Shown here in pieces: positions 17,015 through 29,782 of a stretch of 64,000 nt of DNA (the first letter of the stretch is position 1; every line of letters begins with the position of its first letter). The translations under genes were made by a program, and so were the position numbers. Source of the DNA: Nocardia vaccinii NBRC 15922. Lineage in GTDB: Bacteria > Actinomycetota > Actinomycetes > Mycobacteriales > Mycobacteriaceae. The stretch is from the NCBI RefSeq assembly GCF_001613305.1, contig NZ_BDCC01000053.1, positions 1-64,000 of the forward strand, given 5' to 3'. The notes beneath the pieces are model-generated. The model saw nothing but the letters and a program-made list of their open reading frames with translations. It did no database searches and was not told where the DNA came from.

Positions 17015-17959
17015 CTACTTCGATGCGGTCAGTTCGGCTGTGTACCACTGGGACACGTCATAGCCCTCGTCGTAGCGCCGGAACCACAGATTCGCGAGCT
17101 CGGGCAGATTCTCGTGCGCCGGATCGTGTTTGGGCATCTGACTGCGGATCACACCGCTCAGCGCGACCAATTGCTCCCGCAACGGCAGTTCGGTGAACGC
17201 GCGCGGCATCGTCCCGTTCTCGGGCACCCGCAGCGGGGCGATCCAGCGTCCCAGCCGACGGCGGTGCCGGTGCACGGCGAACATCGACAGCGCGTCCACC
17301 TGCCGATCCTCCAGTGGCACATGGGCATTGAAACCCTTGCAGGCGATCCGGATCACCTTCATCACGTGCCGGAAGATCGAGGGAGCCATACGCATCCGGT
17401 AGACGTCGCTGCCCACGATCGAGTCGAAGATGATCAGCGCGGAGCTGCGGTGCTCGACCTCCTCCACGAAATGCCAGATGAACAGCGAGGCCACCCGATC
17501 GTCGCCGGGTGCGAACAGGGTGGCGTCATTGTCCAGCATCAGCTTGAACACCGGGGTGAAGGTGGCCTCGAGGTCCGCGGTGTAGGCCAAGCGGTAGTCC
17601 AGCGAGGTGTTCGTGGTGAGGGAGTCGAATTCGCCGATCACCTCGTCCAGCGTCTCGCGCAACCGCGGATACCGCCGGATCAGGCCGTTGACGTGCTGGC
17701 GGTGCGCGGTCGAGTGCTGCCCCTCCTGCCGCACGAACGCATCGGCCTCCTCGGCCACCTCGGGATCGGTGATCCGCGGCATCGCCTCGCGAATCATGTT
17801 CACGATCATCTTCTCGAAGCCGATCGCCAGGAAGGACACCGCGTTCGCCATGGACGAGAAGGCCGGATTCTTCTCGTTCCACAGAAACGGAACGTCGTAG
17901 TCCGCGAATGCGAATCGCATCTTGCGGACATGTAGGTCGGTCACCTGCTCTACCTCCAT
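17015..17959 (-). CDS. Metal-dependent hydrolase, PF10118 family
   Basis: A 314-residue protein matching the PF10118 'metal-dependent hydrolase' family. The helical core carries many His/Glu/Asp positions that could bind a metal pair: QEGQHSTAHRQHVNG near residue 95, and WHFVEEVEHRSSALIIFD near 160-178. The E-x-x-H arrangement resembles ferritin-like di-metal proteins, so an oxidase or desaturase-like chemistry is an alternative. ATG at 17959 has AGGA seven bases upstream. It is divergent from a TetR gene with an inverted-repeat operator in between. Confidence 0.85.
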   Translation of the reverse strand: MEVEQVTDLHVRKMRFAFADYDVPFLWNEKNPAFSSMANAVSFLAIGFEKMIVNMIREAMPRITDPEVAEEADAFVRQEGQHSTAHRQHVNGLIRRYPRLRETLDEVIGEFDSLTTNTSLDYRLAYTADLEATFTPVFKLMLDNDATLFAPGDDRVASLFIWHFVEEVEHRSSALIIFDSIVGSDVYRMRMAPSIFRHVMKVIRIACKGFNAHVPLEDRQVDALSMFAVHRHRRRLGRWIAPLRVPENGTMPRAFTELPLREQLVALSGVIRSQMPKHDPAHENLPELANLWFRRYDEGYDVSQWYTAELTASK

Positions 17960-18005
17960 TGTTCGTCCTGGGCACCGTTGCCCGCGCAGGCCGCTGGACG
18001 AGACG

Positions 18006-18035
18006 ATCATACATTGCAGCGTATGTTTGTATGAT
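18006..18035. promoter_or_regulatory. Inverted repeat, likely TetR operator
   Basis: ATCATACA at 18006-18013 and TGTATGAT at 18028-18035 are perfect inverted arms, with a further ACAT/ATGT pair inside. The element lies between the divergent PF10118 hydrolase gene and the TetR gene, the classic position for an operator that controls both. Confidence 0.65.
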
Positions 18036-18089
18036 TGGATTGGCGCGGAACGTCACGGCCGGTATCCGGTGCGTTCCCTGGTAGCGTTC

Positions 18090-18779
18090 ATGGCCGATTC
18101 GATCGGGGGATCCCCCGCGACACCGGTTCGAGCCGAGGAAGCAGGGCAGTTGGCACGACGACGCGGGTGGGGCGGAAGCCCACCGAACAGCGATGAGGAG
18201 GCATCCCGGCGCATCGTCGCCGCGGCCGTCGAATTGATCGGGCGCACCGGGTCGGAGGTCAATATCGCCGAGGTCGCCGAATCACTCGGCGTCATCCGGC
18301 AGACGGTGTACCGCTACTTCCCGAGCTCGGACGCGCTGATGCGGGCCGCGGCGTTCGCCTCGGTGGACGACTTTCTCGATCGGCTCGCCCGGCAGGTCAG
18401 CGGTATCGATGACCCGGTCGAGGCGCTGACCGAGGGGGTGGTCTTCACGCTGTCCGAGGTCCGCTCGACGCCCCACCTGGGCATCCTGCTGTCGAGCACG
18501 TACTCGAATCTGCAGCCCGAGAGTCTTACCTCCGAGGAGGCTCGAGCATTCGGCATGACCATGATCCGGCGCTTCGACGTCGACTGGGAACAGCACGGCT
18601 ACGATGACCCCGCCCTGGCCGAACTCGTGGAATACCTGCTGCGCACAATGCAGTCGTTCTTCCTCGCGCCGGGCAATCCGCCACGCGGTGACGAGGAGCT
18701 CCGGCGTTATCTACGGCGCTGGATGGGCACCGCGATCCGGGCGCAGACCACATTTCGCGACCCGTCCCGAAGTACTTGA
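18090..18779 (+). CDS. TetR family transcriptional regulator
   Basis: A 229-residue TetR protein. The helix-turn-helix is at about residues 45-95, with IAEVAESLGVIRQTVYRYFPSSDALM. The C-terminal effector domain is not diagnostic. The ATG at 18090 and a GTG at 18069 are both possible starts and neither has a strong ribosome-binding site. Divergent from the hydrolase/membrane-protein pair; the 30-bp inverted repeat at 18006-18035 is the likely binding site. Confidence 0.87.
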   Translation: MADSIGGSPATPVRAEEAGQLARRRGWGGSPPNSDEEASRRIVAAAVELIGRTGSEVNIAEVAESLGVIRQTVYRYFPSSDALMRAAAFASVDDFLDRLARQVSGIDDPVEALTEGVVFTLSEVRSTPHLGILLSSTYSNLQPESLTSEEARAFGMTMIRRFDVDWEQHGYDDPALAELVEYLLRTMQSFFLAPGNPPRGDEELRRYLRRWMGTAIRAQTTFRDPSRST

Positions 18780-18894
18780 CGGGGCATTGTTCGAGGATAC
18801 GGGCCAGTAACACTCATACGCTGTGCACATATCCCCCAACAGGGTGCACACTACGCACAACCAACCGTCGTAAGGCCGTGAAAGGAGTCGGCGA

Positions 18895-24360
<5,466 letters not shown>

Positions 24361-24401
24361 GATCCACTCCCCGGACGTGGTGATATCCCGTCCGATACGC
24401 T

Positions 24402-24449
24402 CGGCGTCGCGCTCATCGAATCGTTTTCGGTGGGCGCGACGCCGTATTA
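24402..24449 (+). terminator. Terminator-like hairpin after the LCC gene
   Basis: CGGCGTCGCGC at 24402-24412 is perfectly complementary to GCGCGACGCCG at 24434-24444, an 11-bp stem with a 21-nt loop, followed by TATTAATTT. It begins about 40 bp after the LCC stop codon. Confidence 0.65.
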
Positions 24450-24519
24450 ATTTGCGTACCAACGGCATTCGGCCGCCATCGGCTCGCCCGGGAGAAGATT
24501 CCCATGAGCGTGCGCCACA

Positions 24520-24654
24520 TCATAATCGCTGGTCGGCCCATTGTTCGAGCACGAATTCCCTACCGCCCCTGACGTTTCGCGTGATCCGGCCGCGGATCTC
24601 GCTGTGATGAAGACCCTTGGTGTTGCTCACCCATAACCCGCCGCGATCCGTCAT
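24520..24654 (-). CDS. Possible small protein of 44 residues
   Basis: An ATG at 24654 opens a 44-codon frame divergent from the HNH nuclease gene. The translation (for example WVSNTKGLHHSEIRGRITRN) is charged and not low-complexity, and differs from the arginine-rich shadow translations common here. No good ribosome-binding site is visible and I know no family. It may be the remnant of a longer gene. The rest of the gap 24361-24693 holds only the LCC terminator and presumed promoter DNA. Confidence 0.3.
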   Translation of the reverse strand: MTDRGGLWVSNTKGLHHSEIRGRITRNVRGGREFVLEQWADQRL

Positions 24655-24693
24655 TATGGGGATCACGTTTTGCTGGTTCGGGTTTCGGAAGTT

Positions 24694-25362
24694 GTGAGTG
24701 GCGTAGTGGCGGGTTCGAAGTCGGTCCGATCCTCGGGCTGGGCAAAAATCGCGGTATCGGTACTGGTCCTGGTGGTCGCCGCGGTGTCGTGGTGGATCAG
24801 TAACGGGAATACCAACGGTTCGGGTTCCAGCACCGGCAAGGCAGCCACGGCACTGGCGCAGCTGGCCGAGTTGACCGTCGCCCCCGAGGACACCGGGAAC
24901 ACCTACAACCGCGACGACTGGCCGCACTGGATCGGGCAGGGTAAGAGCTGCGACACCCGCGAGATCGCCCTGCAGCGCCAGGGCACCGAGGTCAAGACCG
25001 ATACCCAGTGCCGCGCCGTCTCGGGCACCTGGGTCTCGGCGTATGACGGCGTGGTCATCCACGACGCCGGCGAAACCGACCTGGACCACGTCGTCCCGCT
25101 CGCCGAGGCCGCCCGTTCCGGCACCCGCGACTGGACCAAGGATCAACGCAAGACCTTCGCCAATGACCTCGACCAACTCCAGGTCGTCTCCGCGCGCTCC
25201 AACCGCCAGAAGGGCGACCAGGACCCCGCCCACTGGCTCCCCGAAAAAGACAGCTGCGCTTACACCGTCAAATGGGTGGCCACGAAAACCAAATACCACC
25301 TGACCATGGACAAGGCCGAACACGACGCGATCAACGGCGTCCTGACGCACTGCACCAGCTGA
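24694..25362 (+). CDS. Exported HNH (DUF1524/GmrSD C-terminal type) endonuclease
   Basis: A 222-residue protein with an N-terminal hydrophobic segment (WAKIAVSVLVLVVAAVSWW) acting as signal peptide or anchor, then an extracellular His-Me nuclease domain. The core reads DLDHVVPLAEAARSGT, followed by NDLDQLQVVSARSNRQKGD and HWLP, the pattern of PF07510 proteins. Conserved cysteines (KSCDTRE, TQCRA, DSCAY, THC) fit an oxidising extracytoplasmic location. The start is uncertain: GTG 24694, GTG 24706 or TTG 24670. A secreted nuclease for nutrient DNA or competitor attack is plausible; it is not an RM system, as no methylase or GmrS part is present. Confidence 0.87.
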   Translation: MSGVVAGSKSVRSSGWAKIAVSVLVLVVAAVSWWISNGNTNGSGSSTGKAATALAQLAELTVAPEDTGNTYNRDDWPHWIGQGKSCDTREIALQRQGTEVKTDTQCRAVSGTWVSAYDGVVIHDAGETDLDHVVPLAEAARSGTRDWTKDQRKTFANDLDQLQVVSARSNRQKGDQDPAHWLPEKDSCAYTVKWVATKTKYHLTMDKAEHDAINGVLTHCTS

Positions 25363-25555
25363 TCTCGCATCCGGTCCGCCGCGTCCGCACGTCTCGAAAG
25401 CGCCCGTCCCGCGGCGAGCATGCCCGAAAATGCGTCGCCCCTTCATCATTCCCGATGAGCGATGCCCTCCCGAACGCCTACGACAGCCCAACCGGCACAA
25501 CGAATTGCGGCTCGCCAGATGTATCCCCTTGCCGCAGTGAGGTTCCGGGCCGGGA

Positions 25556-26509
25556 TCAGACCGCGAGAGCAGGTGGCGGCAGCACGGATCGGATGAACTG
25601 CGCGGCGGCCCGATAGGCGAGCCGGGACTCCGGAATCAGGGCGGGCAGAGCTTGGAAGACGTGCATCTGGTCCGGCCAGTTCTGCAGTGTGCACGGAGTG
25701 CCGGTGGCGGACCAACGGCGGGCCAAGGTGGTGGCATCGGCGCCGAAGAATTCGGCGTCGCTGGTGTGGATCAGAGCCGGGGGCAGTTGCATGCCCGGTT
25801 CGGGACGCAGATCCAGCGGGGTTCTGGTGAAGTGGGCAATCGCCTTGCGGGACACCGGGATCGAAAGCAGGCCCTCGCGGCGGGCGCCCGGGTGGCCGAT
25901 CGCCAAGCCGAGGCTCAGATCCGTCATCGGGGAGAACAGCACAAGAGCCGCGGGCGGGGCCTGGCCCGAGCGGGCGAGGTCGATGGCCAGTTGGGCGGCG
26001 AGAAAGCCGCCGGCCGAATCGCCGGCGACGATGATCCGGTCGGCAGACCCGACCTGTGCGAGAAGTCGGCGATAGGCCGCCGAAACATCCTGTGCCGCAG
26101 CGGGAAATGGATATTCGGGCGCGAGCCGGTAGTCGACGCTGAACACCGGCATCCGCGTGGCGGCGGACAGCCGCGAGACCACACCGCGATAGGCGGATGC
26201 GGAGCCCGCGACGAACCCGCCGCCGTGGACGTACAGCATGACGTGCTCTGCCCTGGTCACCCGCGGACCGCGCACCCACTCACCGCGCACGCGTTCGCCG
26301 TTCACCGAGCTACCCCGGACTCGCTCGATCTGCGTGCCGCGCAATACCGGTGCGGCCGTACGCAACATCTGATCGATCACCGGACGCGCCACCAGCAGCG
26401 TCCGGGTGTCGACCGGAGCGAGCGCGGCCAGCCGCCGCACGGTCAGCGCGGATACCCGGCGCACCGCCCGCGCACGCACCGAGCCGCGGACGGGCTCCGC
26501 CCCTGTCAC
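25556..26509 (-). CDS. Alpha/beta-hydrolase, hormone-sensitive-lipase type esterase
   Basis: A 317-residue esterase of the HSL (family IV) group. The oxyanion motif HGGGF is at residues 95-99, the nucleophile elbow GDSAGG at 163-168 with catalytic S165, the acid probably in HTSDAEFFG and the histidine in DQMHVF. The GTG start overlaps the stop of the aldehyde dehydrogenase gene by 4 nt, so the two are co-translated. An ester substrate whose alcohol or aldehyde product is oxidised by the dehydrogenase would fit. The region 25363-25555 after it shows no supported gene. Confidence 0.92.
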   Translation of the reverse strand: MTGAEPVRGSVRARAVRRVSALTVRRLAALAPVDTRTLLVARPVIDQMLRTAAPVLRGTQIERVRGSSVNGERVRGEWVRGPRVTRAEHVMLYVHGGGFVAGSASAYRGVVSRLSAATRMPVFSVDYRLAPEYPFPAAAQDVSAAYRRLLAQVGSADRIIVAGDSAGGFLAAQLAIDLARSGQAPPAALVLFSPMTDLSLGLAIGHPGARREGLLSIPVSRKAIAHFTRTPLDLRPEPGMQLPPALIHTSDAEFFGADATTLARRWSATGTPCTLQNWPDQMHVFQALPALIPESRLAYRAAAQFIRSVLPPPALAV

Positions 26510-28002
26510 GCGATTCTCCCGTGCAGGACCGAGACCAGCCGGTCGACGATGGCGTCGACACGCGCGGTACGGGTGAAGGTGGTCAGCGGCAGCGGTGACG
26601 GGAACAGTTGGCGTGTGGTGGATTTCGCGTAGGCGAATTCGCGCAGACCGTCGGGGCCGTGCACGCGTCCGAAACCGGAGGAACGCACGCCGCCCAGCGG
26701 GAGCGTCGGGATGGTCGCGTGGGCGACGAACGCGTTGATCGATACGCCGCCGGACTCGATACGGTCGGCGATCGCGCGGCCGTGGCGGCGGCCGAAAACG
26801 GTCGCGCCGAGACCGTAACTGCTGGCGTTCACCCGCTCGACGGCCTCGTCCATATCGGACACGCGCGCCACGGTGAGTGTCGGGCCGAAGGTCTCCTCGA
26901 CCACGGCCGCGGCATCCTCCGGGACATCGGCCAGAATCGTCGGCTGCACGAACTGCCCCACGATCGCATCCGGACCGCCGAGCAGCACCCGCGCCCCGCG
27001 CCCGATCGCGTCCTCGACGTGACGACGGATCACCTCGAGCTGTTTCGGCATGGTGATCGGACCGATCTTCGCCGCGGCACCCCCGGCGTGCACGCCACGC
27101 GCGAGGTCGACCAGCCTGCCGAGGAACTCGTCGTACACGTCGGTGTGCACGTAGACCCGTTCCACACCCAGGCAGGTCTGCCCCGCATTGGACATTCCGC
27201 CCCACAGGGCCGCGTCGGCCGCGGCATCCAGGTCGGCGTCCGCGTCGACGATCAGCGCATCCTTACCGCCGCATTCCATCAGCACCGGCGTGAGATTTTC
27301 GGCGCAGGCGGCCATCACGCGCTTACCCGTCGCGGTCGAACCGGTGAAGCCGATCTTGCCGACGCCGCTACGGCACAGCGCCGCCCCGGTCGCTCCCTCC
27401 CCGGTGATCACCTGCACGACAGGGCTTTCCGGAACTGCACGAGCGAATGCCGCCGCCAGCCAGACCCCGACGCCCGGAGTGTACTCACTCGGCTTGTACA
27501 CCACCGCATTTCCCGCCGCGAGGGCGAAGGAGATCGAGCCGAGCGGGGTGAACACCGGATAATTCCACGGCCCGATCACGCCGACGACCCCGAACGGCCG
27601 GTATTCGACGCGGCAGGACTGATTGATCGTCAGCAGACTCGCGTGCACCGACCTCGGACCGAGCACCCGCTCGGCATTGCGGGCGGCCCACTTCAGATGT
27701 TCCAGCGCCATCGCGATCTCGAGTTTCGCATCGGACAGCGGTTTGCCCATCTCCTGGTGCATGATCCGTGCGAGATCGTCCCGGCCCCGGGTCAGTTCGG
27801 CGCGCCAGCGATCCAGCCGACGGCCGCGTTCGGCGAATCCCAGTGCGGCCCACCATGTTCCCGCGGTACGAGCACGAGCCACCGCGGTGTCGACATCAGC
27901 TTCGGTGTGCAGCGGATAACGCCCGACGACCGCACCGGTCGCCGGATTCCGGACGTCGAACCAAAGTTGCGTGGACGGCGACTCTGCCGTGGCGCTCTTC
28001 AC
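26506..28002 (-). CDS. Aldehyde dehydrogenase (succinic-semialdehyde dehydrogenase type)
   Basis: A 498-residue NAD(P)-dependent aldehyde dehydrogenase. Visible are GVIGPWNYP, the cofactor motif GFTGSTATGK, the general base glutamate in MECGGKDA (E243) and the nucleophile in NAGQTCLGVE (C277). The usual ELGGK is ECGGK here. A GTG at 28023 is in frame, but a perfect TATAAT on this strand ends only 2 bases before it, so the GTG at 28002 is the better start. It is transcribed with the downstream esterase and sits 25 bp after an ECF41 sigma gene. Confidence 0.92.
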   Translation of the reverse strand: MKSATAESPSTQLWFDVRNPATGAVVGRYPLHTEADVDTAVARARTAGTWWAALGFAERGRRLDRWRAELTRGRDDLARIMHQEMGKPLSDAKLEIAMALEHLKWAARNAERVLGPRSVHASLLTINQSCRVEYRPFGVVGVIGPWNYPVFTPLGSISFALAAGNAVVYKPSEYTPGVGVWLAAAFARAVPESPVVQVITGEGATGAALCRSGVGKIGFTGSTATGKRVMAACAENLTPVLMECGGKDALIVDADADLDAAADAALWGGMSNAGQTCLGVERVYVHTDVYDEFLGRLVDLARGVHAGGAAAKIGPITMPKQLEVIRRHVEDAIGRGARVLLGGPDAIVGQFVQPTILADVPEDAAAVVEETFGPTLTVARVSDMDEAVERVNASSYGLGATVFGRRHGRAIADRIESGGVSINAFVAHATIPTLPLGGVRSSGFGRVHGPDGLREFAYAKSTTRQLFPSPLPLTTFTRTARVDAIVDRLVSVLHGRIA

Positions 28003-28025
28003 CAGGCGACCGTACAAGACCACAA

Positions 28026-28044
28026 ATTATATTGCAATGTTGCA
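28026..28044 (-). promoter_or_regulatory. TATAAT -10 box overlapped by inverted repeat TGCAATGTTGCA
   Basis: Reading the minus strand, TGCAACATTGCA (plus 28033-28044, arms TGCAA/TTGCA) is followed within a few bases by a perfect TATAAT (28031-28026), just upstream of the aldehyde dehydrogenase gene. A repressor on the palindrome would occlude the promoter spacer. The cognate regulator is unknown. Confidence 0.5.
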
Positions 28045-28047
28045 GTG

Positions 28048-28983
28048 TCAGCGGCTCAGATCGGTCGCATGCGCCATCCGCGCCAGCTTCTCGGGGTTGC
28101 GCACGGCGTAGAGCCCGGTGATCCGCCCCGCGTCGACGCGCACCGCCAGAACCGTGTCGATCTCGTCGTCGAGCTTCAGGATCAGCGCCGGATAACCGTT
28201 GACCTCGACAGGCTCGTGCTGCAGTCCGGCCTCGATGATCCTGCCGAACCTGCTCCGGCGTGCGGCCAGCAGGCGGGCCACCTTCCAGGCCCCCGTGATG
28301 GGCCGCGACACGGTCTGACGGAGCCCGCCGCCGTCCCCGACCAGAACCACATCCGGCGCGAGAATATCCAGCAGACCCTGCATATCTCCGGTCCGGATCG
28401 CGCGTTCGAACGCCGCGAGCGCAATCCGCGCCTGGGCCGGGGAGACCATCTCGCGCGGCCGCCGCGCCGCGACGTGCGCGCGGGCGCGGTGCGCGATCTG
28501 ACGCGCCGCGGCCGGGGTCTTGCCGACGGCCTCGGCGATCTCGTCGTAGGCCAGGTCGAATACCTCGCGCAGTACGAACACCGCCCGCTCGGTGGGCGCG
28601 AGCGTCTCGAGGACGAGCAGCATCGCCATCGACACGCTCTCCGCGAATTCCACATCAGCGGCGACATCGGGCGAGGTCAGCAGCGGTTCGGGCAGCCACG
28701 ACCCGACATAGGACTCCCGGCGGCGGCCCATGCTGCGCAACCTGGTCAGCGCCTGGCGGGTAGTAATCCGCACCAGATACGCGCGCTGATCGCGCACCTC
28801 GTCCAGATCGACGCCGACCCACCGCAGCCACGTCTCCTGCAGGACGTCCTCGGCGTCCGCCGCCGAGCCGAGCATCTCGTAGGCCACGGTGAACAACAAC
28901 TTGCGGTGGGCGAGAAAGACTTCGGTCGCGAGATCGGCCCGTCCCGCCTCGGGCTCACCATCGTACGAATCAGTGCCGCTCAT
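28048..28983 (-). CDS. ECF41-type sigma factor with SnoaL-like C-terminal domain (SigJ-like)
   Basis: A 311-residue ECF sigma factor. Region 2 lies at about 22-90, region 4 at about 125-175, and a SnoaL-like extension follows from about 190. ECF41 hallmarks are visible: WLPEP (96-100), DGGG (217-220) and NPEKL (296-300). In this group the C-terminal extension modulates activity and no separate anti-sigma is needed. ATG at 28983 has AGGAG upstream. Divergent to it is a DoxX-like gene carrying an ECF41-type promoter, the known target arrangement. Confidence 0.93.
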   Translation of the reverse strand: MSGTDSYDGEPEAGRADLATEVFLAHRKLLFTVAYEMLGSAADAEDVLQETWLRWVGVDLDEVRDQRAYLVRITTRQALTRLRSMGRRRESYVGSWLPEPLLTSPDVAADVEFAESVSMAMLLVLETLAPTERAVFVLREVFDLAYDEIAEAVGKTPAAARQIAHRARAHVAARRPREMVSPAQARIALAAFERAIRTGDMQGLLDILAPDVVLVGDGGGLRQTVSRPITGAWKVARLLAARRSRFGRIIEAGLQHEPVEVNGYPALILKLDDEIDTVLAVRVDAGRITGLYAVRNPEKLARMAHATDLSR

Positions 28984-29144
28984 CGACGCTCCTATCAGCT
29001 CGATCCGAATCGCGTGGCCAGGCGAGCTCCGATCCCGCACAGTCCGTGACATCGAATCGAATCGCATACGCGTCGTCCACGAGACGCCGGTCCTCCTCGG
29101 TCTGTGACAGCCGCCGGGAGTGATGGCCGTCACCTGGGTCGATC

Positions 29145-29171
29145 CGTCACATCATCCGCCCCGGCGGCGTC
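29145..29171 (+). promoter_or_regulatory. ECF41-type promoter of the DoxX-like gene
   Basis: CGTCACA at 29145-29151, a 16-bp spacer, then CGTC at 29168-29171. The published ECF41 consensus is TGTCACA, 16 bp, CGTC, so only the first base differs. It lies 37 bp before the ATG of the DoxX-like gene. Confidence 0.7.
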
Positions 29172-29208
29172 GAATGGGCGACTCGATCGCATTCACCAAG
29201 GAGACACC

Positions 29209-29571
29209 ATGAACCTCGCACTGTGGATCGCCGCCGGAGTACTTGCCGCCGTAGCACTGCTCGGCGGGACCACCAAGACCTTCGTGCCGAGGGAGAAGCT
29301 GGCACAGGCGCCGGGCGGCGGCTGGACCGGGAACGCCACGACCGGCTTCGTCAAAGGCCTCGGAATCCTGGAGATTCTCGCCGCGGCCGGATTGATCCTG
29401 CCCGCCGTGCTCGATATCGCTCCGGTTCTGGTGCCGGTGACCGCGGTGTGCTGGGTGGCGCTGATGATCGGCGCGATCATCACCCACCTTCGCAACGACG
29501 AGGCCAAGGTCGTCGCCCTGAACGTGATCTATCTGGCGCTCGCCGTCTTCGTGGCCGCCGGACGTTTCTGA
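29209..29571 (+). CDS. DoxX-like small membrane protein
   Basis: A 120-residue protein with four hydrophobic helices, matching the DoxX/DoxX-like family. Such proteins are typical single target genes of ECF41 sigma factors and are linked to redox or thiol stress, without a settled biochemical activity. AAGGAGA lies directly before the ATG at 29209. The promoter at 29145-29171 matches the neighbouring sigma factor's expected recognition sequence. Confidence 0.9.
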   Translation: MNLALWIAAGVLAAVALLGGTTKTFVPREKLAQAPGGGWTGNATTGFVKGLGILEILAAAGLILPAVLDIAPVLVPVTAVCWVALMIGAIITHLRNDEAKVVALNVIYLALAVFVAAGRF

Positions 29572-29576
29572 GCGAT

Positions 29577-29591
29577 ACAACCGATCGTTGT
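29577..29591 (+). repeat. Short inverted repeat after the DoxX-like gene
   Basis: ACAAC-CGATC-GTTGT starts 6 bases after the DoxX-like stop codon. It could be a small terminator stem or an operator half of the AACCGAT series in the following 200 bp. The gap 29572-29782 has no supported gene. Confidence 0.3.
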
Positions 29592-29751
29592 GCCACGCCG
29601 ACCACTCGGTTGTTCGATTGCCTTGTGCGCGACCTGGACGATCACCCAGCGAGCCCACCGGACCACACCACCGAACCGATTCGACCGATGCGACTCGCCG
29701 GCCGCCACCGGCCCGACCGTGGCCCGGTGGCGAACGGTGCTGACACAGCGT

Positions 29752-29778
29752 AACCGATTATGTTGCAGCGCAACCGAT
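29752..29778. repeat. AACCGAT direct repeats
   Basis: AACCGAT occurs at 29752 and 29772, exactly 20 bp apart, and also at 29579 and 29674. The two close copies fall just beyond the 3' end of the large regulator gene. Two-helical-turn spacing suggests a protein-binding site, but position downstream of a gene makes the role unclear. Confidence 0.3.
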
Positions 29779-29782
29779 GTGG

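Noticed and set aside
24694..25362. GmrSD-type restriction system
   Set aside because: Only the His-Me nuclease part is present, with an export signal and cysteines; the ParB-like GmrS domain is missing.
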